A stretch of DNA of 64,000 bases from Tamarix chinensis (taxonomy: Eukaryota; Streptophyta; Magnoliopsida; Caryophyllales; Tamaricaceae), in the NCBI GenBank assembly GCA_030549775.1, contig CM060177.1:29011014-29075013 (forward strand). Direction: 5' to 3'. Of the stretch, positions 49,188 through 59,579 are shown one piece after another. Below the pieces are notes generated by a model. That model did no database searches and had not been told where the DNA came from. It saw only the letters and a list, made by a program, of their open reading frames with translations. Within the stretch, counting starts at the first letter, position 1. Each line of letters begins with the position of its first letter. The translations under genes and the position numbers were made by a program.

Positions 49188-50660
49188 TCATATACTAATC
49201 TCATAGTTAAGGCTCAAAAAATTTTTTGACAAATAAATGGTCCCCTTACTCTTTTCATGAGACAATGAGTAACTCTCCCTCAAGTAGCATACTATTGTGA
49301 GATTCTTGTTTTTTTTTTTCAGAATAGAAAGCCATATTGATCTTGAAAATGTGCACTCAAATAAAAGGTTAGCAAATGTCTCATCTTGTTGGTAGCATAA
49401 TTCACACATTGAAGATGTATTAAAGCCCATATGAAGCATTCTGCCTCTTATGAAACAATCGACCTTGAATGATTAGCTAAATAATTATTTGGTGTCTATG
49501 AAGTAAAATTTTATTCCATACCACGTTGGGCCATGGAACTTTGTTTTTCTTGGGTGCAATTGGTGATTGGATTAATGTCTTCAATTAGATTTTGGAGACC
49601 TAGACTACGTCAAAAAGAGGAAGAAATGTTATTCTTATCTCTATGATTTTCTTGAATACCCATGAAGCACTGGTAGGAGGATTAATATTCCATAAATCTC
49701 GGCCTTTGATGTAATAAGAATGTATCCATTTGATTCATAGTACTTCCTTTTCCTTAACAATAGACCAAAGTTGTTTACCAATAGCTATAAGATTCCACCA
49801 TTATATATTTAGTATTTCTAAGCCTCCCTCTTGTTAAGGAGAATATATTGTTTCCCATTCAACATGAATTTTTTGTGAGGATTCCAGCCCTTTCCAAATG
49901 AATGATCTACAAACAACATTAATATCATGTAGAATCTGCTTTGGTAGAATGAAAAGGAGGCTCTAATATGTATGCATCCCCATAAGCACATATTTTATAA
50001 GTTGAAGTCTTCCCGCATAGCTAAGAGTTTTGTCTTGCCATTGGTTAAGATTTCCAATTAACTTTTGTAGCAAATGATTGTAATGTTGTTTTCTTAGGGT
50101 GGATCCAAGTAACGGTATCCCTAGATACTTCACTAAAAGATCTTCTATTTGTAGATGAATTTCTAAATGAAGAGTTGAATTTGTTTCTGTAGATATGTTG
50201 CCTCCATAGAAGATAGTACCTTTTAGTACATTAAGCTTTAATTTAAAAATAGGGATCAGAGGTGGCTGAAAGTATTCATTAAAGCCCTTATTGAATTTAC
50301 ATCCCCTCGACTAAACAATAGTAGGTCATCAGCAAACATAAGGTTAACCAGCTTCACCTTTTTGCACTTTGGATCAGCTTTGCATTCATAATTTCCCCAC
50401 AATCCTAGTAGAGTTCTATTTAGATATTCTGAAACTATAACAAATAGATATGGAAAAGGGGGATCACCTTGTCTCACTCCTTGTTTGGCTTTGAAAGGGG
50501 GAAGCAGTGTGCCATTTATCTTTAATGTGTAGCTCACTATAGACACACATGTCATGATGATCTTGATAATGTGGAGAGGGAAATGTAATTCAAGTAGAAT
50601 TTTCTCTAAAAAGCCCTAGTTTACTACATCATTAGCTTTCTTCATATCGATTTTAATCAT
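49188..50660 (-). pseudogene. L1-type LINE ORF2 RT and zf-RVT pseudogene
   Basis: Read on the minus strand: IKIDMKKANDVVN (family KxDxxKAYDxVxW) at about 50650; INGTLLPPFKAKQGVRQGDP, PYLFVIVSEYLN and LMFADDLLLFSRGD, the YADD-type catalytic motif, in an open frame 50555-50256. Next come ANLNQWQDKTLSYAGRLQLI-like sequence (about 50060-50000) and GRDLWNINPP. The zf-RVT region CELCYQQDETFANLLFEC (about 49410-49355) has Asn for the expected His. Stops and shifts interrupt it. The endonuclease domain that should precede RT is absent. The product would have been the RT for target-primed retrotransposition. Confidence 0.88.
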
Positions 50661-50719
50661 GTATTAACTTGCGGAAGAAGTGTTTCTTGAATTTCTTGAT
50701 CATCTACCTTTTCCCTGGC

Positions 50720-50880
50720 CAATGAAATATCTGTGTCAACTAGAGTAACTGGTGTGGGAAAGGATGGCTCTAGTGGATCTCAATCAGTCGTCGGCGAGAT
50801 GGCCTTCTAACGAACCATGGCTACGTGAGATTTCACACCTTTGAGCTACTTTGGCATCAGGACAGAAGAAGTTTATTCAC
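50720..50880 (-). pseudogene. possible LINE ORF1 N-terminal remnant
   Basis: The 5' end of the LINE is less AT-rich and reads, in one minus-strand frame, SPTTD.DPLEPSFPTPVTLV and SLAREKVDDQ before jumping to the RT. Pro/Ser-rich N-termini like this are common in plant LINE ORF1 proteins, but no domain is visible. If correct, most of ORF1 and the endonuclease have been deleted. Confidence 0.35.
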
Positions 50881-50912
50881 CTAAATTTTTTTCTAATCTT
50901 CTTGAAATAGTT

Positions 50913-51889
50913 TTGAAACTAAATTCATCTTTTTAACATGGATACTAAAATATAAAATAAAATACTTAAAATTAAATGAAAGCGATCATTAATTGGCATA
51001 ACCACTACAAACTTGAACTTTGTCTCTACTCATTTAGGGTGGTGGTTCCTTCCCTTATTTTGTGGCCTAAAATATCTTTTTGAATGACCCAATTGATGTA
51101 ATAATCATATATGTGTATATGGTTTCAATATCATTACATAGATAAATATTTTCCTCTTAAGAAGTTTTCATGTATATAAATGAGGATATCCACAAATTTA
51201 ATTAAAAAATATGTATTCCCTAAAGAAGGTTGTAATGCCATTAATACCTAATGTATGTTAAAGGAAAATAGAGCAAAAATAAGGCATCGTAGAAAAATCT
51301 TCATTGTGTTAACAACATATGAAATATGACTCATATTATCATTTACATCATCTTCATCCACAACATTATCTAAGTAATTAACTTTAAAGAACCTATGACC
51401 ATGAAAGAAGAAAATATATATTTAATATCAAAATAGTATTTTTTGCTAGCTATTTAATTAAATTTATTGTAAAAGGATTGAAATAACCTCATGTATGACA
51501 TTATATGTTTGAATTATAACATGTTTTAGTGTAACAAGTGTAGTATATCCTCTAGTGCAATCTACAGATGCATAACAATCCATTTCATGTGAAAAATTTT
51601 ATGGAATAGGATCCCTAATAGAGCCTCAATACAAAGATAGCACCATATACAAATGCATCATAAGTTAAGGTGTCAAGTATTAATGCTTTATTACCTTTTT
51701 CACTAAGGATTTTTGGGATTTCTTAAACTCCATCTTCTTTCTCTCCCTCTTAATAGGAATTCTTGTGATAATATTACCAACCTAAGTATGAAAGAGTGGA
51801 AATATAATTATTATAATATATATACACTACCATTAAAACTAATTGTAAGCTAGAATTGAAATTTTTTCGATGACCACATATTTGATAAT
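50913..51889. other. CACTA interior, no clear coding
   Basis: Lies between the LINE and the second CACTA gene remnant. I recognise no domain. Confidence 0.4.
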
Positions 51890-52640
51890 GACTAATTTAC
51901 TCAACCATGCAAAATGAATAGCCGTACTAGTAAGTAAAAAGAAGGCACATCCATATCCATGATATCGAGACTATATGCTATATCCTTCAGGCATCGGTTT
52001 ATGGCATACTCCAGTAAGATATTGTGAACTAAAACCTTAACTTTATCAACCTTCAATGGTTGAGTATGAAGGATTAGATTTAACTTGATGAAGGAAGTAT
52101 CATTAGCCACAATAGGCCCATCTACTATATCTATCAAGTCATAAGAATACTTACCTTATAATAGTCAAAAACTTCAAGTTATGGCCATAAAGTCAAATAT
52201 CAATTATATTTTATAAAAAAATATTACTTAATGGAAATTGAGAAAATGATGACATATTATCCAACCTCCTAAGGATTATCTTGTATGGTTCCCTTAATGC
52301 CATCATTTCTTCCTCCATCTGCATTAATTAGTCATTTATAGGGGGGAACTAAGGTGACGCCTAAAAATCTTTGATAGGTTGAACACATAATACTACATCC
52401 TATATTAGCCACCATGCTCTCGAGTATTCATTGTATGTGTTAAAATTTTGTTCAGCCCTTCCTTGTCAAAAGAATTGATTAGAGAGTCTCTTCTCAAACC
52501 CTCCTATTATAAGTAATAAAAAAAATTAGGGATAAATAACCATATAAAACCAAGTAAAGACAAAAAAATTCAGCGATTAACATTTTCTCAACCTTTAATT
52601 GATTTGGCGTGTTAGCAGTCACCACCTTCTTATTTAACCT
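51890..52640 (-). pseudogene. CACTA second-gene remnant (plant En/Spm, Transposase_24-like)
   Basis: The minus-strand open frame 52137-51901 reads SFIKLNLILHTQPLKVDKVK and ends DVPSFYLLVRLF. This resembles the C-terminal part of the second protein of plant CACTA elements (pattern HxxPLGxDNVRVxV ... DAxGxFVxWPxxLV). Upstream frames (52640-52300) hold MEEEMMALREPY and similar helical text. There are stops and shifts. The assignment rests on position downstream of TNP2 as well as on weak similarity. Confidence 0.4.
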
Positions 52641-52788
52641 AGCACGGATCCAAACATCAGCATGCTCAGGGGGTACATATGGGGTATGAGTTTTCCCTGT
52701 TTTATCTATCCATTGTTTATCTTATATATGTATGTATATATATAAGTTTTCATACCAAGGCTTCTATAGTTGTCTTGTTATCTTTATG

Positions 52789-53292
52789 CCCCATCTTGTG
52801 AGCATAAATGCCTTTTTTTGTGCATTGGATTTGTTCTTGGCACTCTTCTCTTATCATAGGAGACTAACATCTTCTTCCACCTACTTAAAGGAATTGATTT
52901 TTTTCCAAGTCTCTCACTTTTTCAAGTATTTTTTGTCCTATGAATATATTTAGGACTTTTCTTCTTCAACTTTTCTATTAAAAGCTTTCATTTACCTACA
53001 ATAATGATGATTCATAGGAAAAAAACCTATCATTTCCATACCCCATCTTATGAGTGTAAATGTTAATTTTTTAATTGCCATTGTTCTTGTAACTCTTCTC
53101 TTGTCAAAGAAAATTATCATATTCTTCCACCTGCTTGAAGGAATTTATTTTTTCCATTCAAATGGAACATTCAAGCCTCTTACTTTTTCATGTATTTATT
53201 GTCCCATGAGTATAATTGGGACTTTTTCTTCTTCAACATTTTCATTAAAATCCTTTATTTACCTACAATAATGATTATTCATAGGTAAGAGT
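52789..53292 (-). repeat. 252-bp tandem duplication inside TNP2
   Basis: CCCCATCTTGTGAGCATAAA (52789) and CCCCATCTTATGAGTGTAAA (53041) begin two copies that stay similar through CTCTTCTCTT, ATTCTTCCACCTGCTTGAAG, TCATGTATTTATTGTCCC and TTTACCTACAATAATGAT. The minus-strand translation of each resembles the TNP2 segment just after the catalytic region (NHYCR, IHEKVRGL, WKK.I). Confidence 0.85.
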
Positions 53293-53329
53293 CTATTATT
53301 TCCAAGATAGTCAATCTTCCTACTCTTCG

Positions 53330-54310
53330 GTAGCTAGAGAAAATTTGTGTTATCTTAAAAAATAAGGGTATGCATAGTATCTGTGTACAATATAACCAAA
53401 ATTATTACCATAAGTCAAGAAATCATTTGTGGTACAAAATAACATTACTCTCAATTTAAAAGACTTTTGGCTATGTGCATCAACTACTTCAACTCCATGA
53501 TTCTTCTCATACTTAAAATCTTCAACAAAGGGAGCCAAATAAACATCAATATCATTACCTGGCTGATTTGAACCCAATATAAGTAAGAATAGTATCGTCC
53601 ATTTTTTCTTTATGCATAATGTTGGGGGAAGTTATAGATCACCAAAATAAGGGGTCATAAGCTATATTTGGTGTTCCCATTAAAAGGGTTCATTCTATAT
53701 GAATAGAGTATAGGTCATAGGTTTCTAGCTTTACCACCATACTTAGGGTATACAAAATTAATCATCTTCCATCAAGTAGAATATATTGTATGTACAAGCT
53801 TGTCATTAGAAATCCTTTATTTCACATTCCATATAAGGTTCTCCACATTTTTATCATTATGAAACATGTGTTGGAATTTTGGTATAATTGGAAAGTACCA
53901 CAAAACCTTATTAGGAATCTTATCCTCTTTTATCATGAAACTCGACCTTAAGGATAACTATCAAAAGATGTATATTCGTTACAATACAAATTGTAGTTGT
54001 TAGGAAAAGCTTGAATCCTTTTATAATTAAAATCATAGAACAAATACTCTTCTTAGCTTCATAAGTCTCAAAAGGAAACACATTATTCTCCATAATCATC
54101 TATTTCCAAAGCTCAAGAAATGAAGTAAATCTTTTATTGTTCCATCCATTACTTGCCTTCAAGTTGCAAAACCATAAGACAGTTGATACTTTTGTAAATT
54201 TATTACAACAATTGTACAAAGGTGTCTCTAAATAACTACCAATTTTTCTTAACATTTTTGGATGGTATCTAAAATGGTCTTCAACATTTGTCAAGTCTTT
54301 TATGTAAGAA
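53330..54310 (-). pseudogene. CACTA TNP2 transposase (Transposase_21) pseudogene
   Basis: On the minus strand: ETPLYNCCNKFTKVSTVLWF and CNLKASNGWNNKRFTSFLEL (54240-54110), YEAKK near 54040, NKVLWYFPIIPKFQHMF (about 53910-53860), and SNQPGNDIDVYLAPFVEDFK followed by VEVVDAHSQKSFKLR, NDFLTYGNNFGY (53577-53400). These match, in order, the Transposase_21 family (PLYxGCxKFxxLS, LKxxxGWSxxSFxxLLxLL, WYFPxxPRxxRLF, GPxxPGNDIDVYLxPLxxELxxLW, DFPAYGNLSGW). The usual LWxxG stretch is altered (FKYEKNHG). Stops and frameshifts are frequent. The protein would bind CACTA ends and catalyse cut-and-paste transposition. Confidence 0.88.
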
Positions 54311-54429
54311 AACTATCCCTCAACCTCAACAATACTAGGTTCATTATGAAGTGACCTTTTATGCTATATCCATATAGTATATCTTTTATCAATTCCACAT
54401 AAAGTGATGTGATCTCGTATCTCCTTTGT

Positions 54430-56640
54430 AACTCTCTCATTTTTTGAAACCAATTCACTAGATTAATAAGGAAAAATATATGTGGAAGATAAATAAGATG
54501 ACGGTATTACTTCCACAACTAGTGTAAGTAGACACTATTATTTTTCTTACAATAGTTACTAAGGCTAGTCAAAATAAGAAAACACATCAAACTTTACTAT
54601 TAACTCAAATAAAAGGAGACAACAATGTCTAATAAACTCAATGAAACTAATTGAATGTAAATAAAAAATGAAACAGTTAATGCAACCATAATCTATTAAA
54701 GTAGTTAATAGTAATAAATAGGGCTCTAAAAACCACCACCACTCTCATTCCTCCACAAAATGTATGCCATCCACACCTTGAACATATTCATACTCAATAT
54801 GCACTAGGTTCTTGGATCATCATATACATCATATATCATCACAACACCATTTAAAACATATAACAAGTTAGCTAGGGGGATATATAAGTAACATGTAAAG
54901 AATAATGGACTATAATATAGAAGTGTATATACATATATCGACTCATATAAGAAATATAAATGGGAACAAATGAAAAATCTAATTAATGATCTTTACTTTA
55001 GGTAATCACAACCTCTTATAATTGAAGTGAGTAAACTACCTGGAGGTAACTTGGTAAATCGAATTCCAAAGACCTACCACTAACTACATGAGGATTAGAA
55101 ATCATACCTAGATCATCCCAGTGGACATAGTTTCAAAAGGATATCAAATGTCCTAAGACCTACCACCTTTATCATCATATCATTAAGTATTCACAAACCC
55201 TAATAAAGTCCAAATAAGCCTATAGAATATACAAAGAGAATTAACCAAATACAATTGGAAAATAAAATAAATATCCATAGAAAAAGGAAATGCTATTGCT
55301 AATCCTAAACTTAAGGAGGTCAATTTTTAAAGACCCACAACCCACTTGTTCCACTTAAAGTATCAATGTATTATTAAGGTGATCACAAAATATGCATAAG
55401 CAACTAGTCTTCATTAACTCTATTTCTTTTATTATCCTCGAACTAAACATAGAAACATTCGTAAAGAGGAAACTCTCTAAAATGGTAACTTTTAAAAAAT
55501 AGAAAGGTCTAACTAGAATAACTAACTTCTAAATCCAAATTAAGTCTTTAAACAAAATCTCAAAACCCCACATATATTAAAAGACCAAGCTTGATCATCC
55601 TTGGTTAAACATTAATACTTAGTGTCAACTTAACCACCAAAAATCAAGCATTGGTCAAAACCAACGTTACATGGCAAAATTTTAATTTAGATGTTATACT
55701 AAAATTTCAAATTCAATCAATCCTTATATAACCTCAATATATTTTAAGTACATAAATCAAAATGAAAAATAGACTTATGGTGCTTTGATTTGATATATTT
55801 TATGATGTGTAAACTCTTATAATTGAATTCAATATAGTTGTTACAAAATAGTGCAAAGTTGTAGCCAAATCGAAACTTCCACAAATTTAACTTAAAATCA
55901 TATTTTCTTAGGCTAATCATATTACATATTATGATGTGTAAAATATGATTATAATAAGGTATAAAATTATACAACAAATAAAAATTCATACTTTATAGAC
56001 ATCATATTCAACACACACACACACACACAGGTTTTAAAAATAAAGTTACAAAATTTAACATCCTTATATGCATAATATAAGGTCTTCAAGCATAAAAAAA
56101 TGATCATATGACCCCAAAATAACTTTAGAGTTGATGATCTTATGAGAAGAGTTATTTCTTGAACTCAAATAGAGAAGATGAAGAAGAAAGGCTGGATCTT
56201 AAATATATAATATTGGAGATGGTTAAAGACCTTGATGAATTAATAGAAGGTATTGATAAATTGGTTGAAGATGTGAATAACATTATTGGGAGATATAGAA
56301 CATAATTCATGTCAAAGGAGGAAAAATAAAAATGTGGTTTTGGCTCTTCAAATTTAGTGTGGGCATATATATACTTTTAAGAGATAAATATATAACAAAA
56401 TTATACAAGTAAGATATCACCAAATCATTAAGTCTCATTTATTTATTGGAAAACTTCCAATGATGAAAGTTGTATATATTGAAGTTAGCTTTCCAATGCA
56501 AAAATGATAGTCTAATTTCGTTATCAAATGAAAATAGTATGGCCAAATTACTTAATATTGGTATATTTATCTATGAATTCTAAGAAATGGGATAGATAAT
56601 GGTTTATCATATAATATCATTTGAGTTAATGAGTAGAGAG
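54430..56640 (-). mobile_element. Ty3/gypsy-type LTR, copy 2 (minus)
   Basis: The reverse complement of this interval aligns by eye with 9000-11227 over its full length. Examples: CACAACTAGTGTAAGTAGACACTATT at 54513 against the complement of 11110-11140; GTATTATTAAGGTGATCA (55367) against 10290; CTTAGGCTAATCATATTACATATTATGA (55908) against 9715-9740; and the TTC/GAA-rich tract near 56175. The 3' LTR end lies near 54430, where the CACTA remnant stops. It has no coding content. (AC)n lies at 56013-56029. Confidence 0.7.
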
Positions 56641-57420
56641 TAATTAAAAGTACTAAGGAATGAATGAAAAGATAAATTTTTATCATATTTAAAAAGAAAA
56701 ATGCGTCTTTTTTCAAAATATTTTAACTAACTACAAAAATAATGTAAAATTGAATAATATGAAAATGCAATTAAAATTTTAAATCAACAAATTAATCTCA
56801 CTGACTAACTAATTAAGAAAATTTATTTTAAATAAAAAGAATATGGCATACCCAACATCACTCATAAGGTAAGCATATTATTATTTTAATTTCTTACTCT
56901 TTTTTTCCAAAACTTATTTGTTTATAAAACTCCCATTTTCTCTTTTACTATTCTATACAAAATAAAGGTTTAAAATACCTTTTTATGTTTTAGCAAAAAT
57001 GCAAACACTAAAATAATAATCTTTTAAAATACTTTCAACACATTCTTATATAAAGACAACTATTTCTAAAAAGAATAAATTTATGGATACCAAAAATATT
57101 CAAAAAATAATAGTTCTTTTTTTTTAAACATCTAACACTAAAAATATAGTTTCTCCTTAAAATTATAATGAATACAATAGTATAAATATAATACAACTTT
57201 AATTCCAAATATGAGGTATTAATTCCTCATACAAAAATTAAAAAAATGGTCATTGAAAGAGTAAATTAAAATATTTAAACATATGGGATATTAAATCCTT
57301 TACCTCTTTCCTTATCATATCTTCACAATGCACACATATACAAAAATATCCACAAAATATCTTTTGAATATTGAACGACTCTCTTAAGAATGTTTTTAAC
57401 ACTATATATATATATATATA
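56641..57420. other. AT-rich DNA, no gene recognised
   Basis: No feature beyond a (TA)n run at 57403-57420 that abuts the next element. Confidence 0.5.
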
Positions 57421-58303
57421 GGGGAATATCCAATGAGAACTAAAAAGTAGCACTCTTAGTTAAAGAAAGTGGAAGCTACTCTTAATAAATAGAGAAAACT
57501 ATTATAAGTAGCTCAATAAACCATATTACTTGAGTGTTAGTAAAAAATAGTGAAATTTTTGTATATATTGTATATTTGTGTTTTAGGTTTGGAAACTATC
57601 TATAGTAGGTGGTGAAAACTAGGCCTGTAAATGAACAGAGCTGGCTCACGGGCTTTTTGGGCTTGGTTCGTTAAGGGCTCGACTTGGTTCATTTATTTAG
57701 TTAAACGAGTCTAAAATAAGACTTGATCTTAGCTTGTTTAATAAACGAGCCAAGCTTGAGCATGAAAATTTTGGGATCGAACTCGTTTATAGTGCAATAA
57801 CTTGTGAGCTCAAATTGTTTACTATAAAAGCTCATGAGCCTTATTTTTAGGTTTGTTTATTAAATGAGTCAAGCCCAAACCCACATTGACTTGGCTTGTT
57901 AACAACCCTAGTGGAAACTACTCTCAGCAGGTAGAAGAAACTAATATAAGTCTTTTAAAAAACTATAGTATTTGAGTAATAAAAAAAATAATGGAATTTT
58001 TATAAATATTAGGTATTTATATTTTAAATTAGGAAAATACCTATAGTACCTGGTATAAACTACCTACAGTAGATGAAGGAAACTCTTGCAAGTCACTTAA
58101 GAAAGTATAGCATTTTATTGCTAGAAAAAAGGAGGTGATATTTTTTGTAAATATTAGATATTTATGTTTTAAGTTAGAAAACTACCAATAGTAGGTAGTA
58201 GAAAGTACCTGCAGTAGGTGGTAGAAACTACTATAAGTATTTCATAAAACTAGGGTAGTTCTCAATTCTCACCATAAAATATAGTTCTCATTAGACATGC
58301 CCG
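57421..58303. mobile_element. Mutator-like MITE with ~150-bp internal repeats
   Basis: Terminal inverted repeats at 57422-57442 and 58282-58302 share 17 of 21 positions, both carrying AATGAGAACTA. Between them are about three to four imperfect units of roughly 150 bp (near 57470-57619, 57911-58060, 58061-58210, then a partial one), each with GGAAACTA..AGTAGGTGGT..GAAACTA and a TTTTTGTA..ATATTAG..TTTATGTTTTA core. TA-rich flanks make a 9-bp duplication impossible to verify. No coding capacity. The family assignment is inferred from the terminus style. Confidence 0.6.
57620..57910. mobile_element. hAT MITE nested in the Mutator-like MITE
   Basis: Ends TAGGCCTGTAAATGA and, inverted, TAGGGTTGTTAACAA. 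It is flanked by GTGAAAAC (57612-57619) and GTGGAAAC (57911-57918), an 8-bp hAT-size duplication with one mismatch. It is 291 bp and non-coding, rich in ACGAGCCAAGCTTGAGC-type words common in plant hAT MITEs of this group. It interrupts one of the 150-bp units. Confidence 0.8.
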
Positions 58304-59570
58304 TGTATATATTCTTCTAACAGTCTACTTTCATATATCTAGTTGTAATTCATAATGAAAAATAAAATCCCTTAATTATAAACATAAATGGGGAATCTTA
58401 CGATATTAACTTGGTCAAGAAACAATCACTAATATACTATAGATATATAAACCACAACAACATTTACACTATAAATATACTATCTCACACACAATTTCTA
58501 CTACACTATAACCTATTTTTAGAATAGTTTGATAGTATATCTAGTAATAAAAATTTCACCTCTGTAGGTCATATCAAAACAACAAAACTACCAACATATA
58601 GTTTATTTTTATACAAAAGAACAACATTTACACTATAAATATATTAGCTTAGTTTGAGTTTGCAAGGCATAAGTGAAATTCATAATATTTTGAAATATGT
58701 ATATATGCTCAACCAAACTTAAATTTTAAAATTAAGAAAGGAATAATGTAGCATATTGTGAATAGAGAGGGAGTGTGATAAAGCATCAAACTGAAGAAGA
58801 AGACAAATAAGGAAGATCAGTGGTATAAGTGATAGAAGGATAGTGGCAAAAGTAGGGGAGTGTTCGCTTCAAACAACATTGATGATTTATCTCTCTACTG
58901 GGTTGAGTAAATGAAAAGTTTTGGGGACGATCTAGGATAAAGTGTGAAGGACTAAAGAAATGGTAGAAGGATAAACACGATGATTATCACATAAAATTGT
59001 TGTGCATTCTATTATTCCATTTTTTGAAAAAAAGGGAAAAAATGAGAGTATACATAACGGTTAAGTAAATAAACTACCGTGTATGCCCTTATGCAAAAGT
59101 GCTGGTTAAGTAAAGGTATATATGGCAATTTATTTACTTAACCGTTTTCTATATACCTATTACAAATGTAAAATTGCTCCCTCTATATTTTTTCTTAACT
59201 AAGTAAGCGTACATGCGATAATTCAACTACAAATTATCTTATATTATATTTCATGTATTATGATTCATGTACTAACAAATTCTCAGCTCGATCAACCAAT
59301 CACACTTAGCACACAACTATATATGACATCAAAGCCTTGAGCAACGTCTTCATCGTAATTAGGTATATTTGCATATACTCATCATTAACTCGTTTGTTCT
59401 ATCCAAATAATGAATTTGTAAATATAGAATTTTAAAAGTGAATTAATTCAAAAAAATTCATCATTTTAAACTTTCATTATTTGTAAAACTCAACATCTAA
59501 GCAAAAGTTTTTTTTTTTTTTTTTTTGCATTTTTGTTATAGCAAATAATAGGTGAATCTTAAGACAGTTT
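58304..59570. other. unassigned DNA with foldback
   Basis: No gene recognised. It contains the inverted repeat at 59045-59158 and a poly(T) run at 59508-59526. Confidence 0.5.
59045..59158. repeat. imperfect inverted repeat, ~40-bp arms
   Basis: The arm at 59045-59084 contains AACGGTTAAGTAAATAAACT; the arm at 59118-59158 contains its near-complement ATTTATTTACTTAACCGTT. The 33-bp loop includes a further GGTTAAGTAAA. Confidence 0.75.
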
Positions 59571-59579
59571 TGAGTTCAC

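Larger units (their letters stand above)
48945..50898 (-). mobile_element. L1-type LINE insertion, internally deleted
   Basis: The insertion is flanked by TTCATGAAATAGTT (48931-48944) and TTCTTGAAATAGTT (50899-50912), a 14-bp target duplication with one mismatch. A short poly(A) on the minus strand (the T run ending near 48950) marks its 3' end. Total length is about 1.95 kb, well short of a full-length L1. Confidence 0.75.
48031..54420 (-). mobile_element. decayed CACTA (En/Spm-like) transposon, LINE-interrupted
   Basis: The left terminus CACTACAAAAAAGG (48031) is the canonical CACTA end and is followed by subterminal AGTGGTTTTGAACCATCAT-like motifs (48076, 48127). Inward lie a second-gene remnant (51890-52640) and a TNP2/Transposase_21 remnant (52790-54310), all on the minus strand. 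A LINE with its own target duplications interrupts it at 48931-50912. The right CACTA terminus is missing: at about 54430 the sequence passes into a gypsy LTR. Confidence 0.65.

Noticed and set aside
48031..50912. Regular CRISPR-like or prokaryotic system
   Set aside because: No direct-repeat/spacer arrays and no prokaryotic genes anywhere in the window; the content is plant transposable elements.
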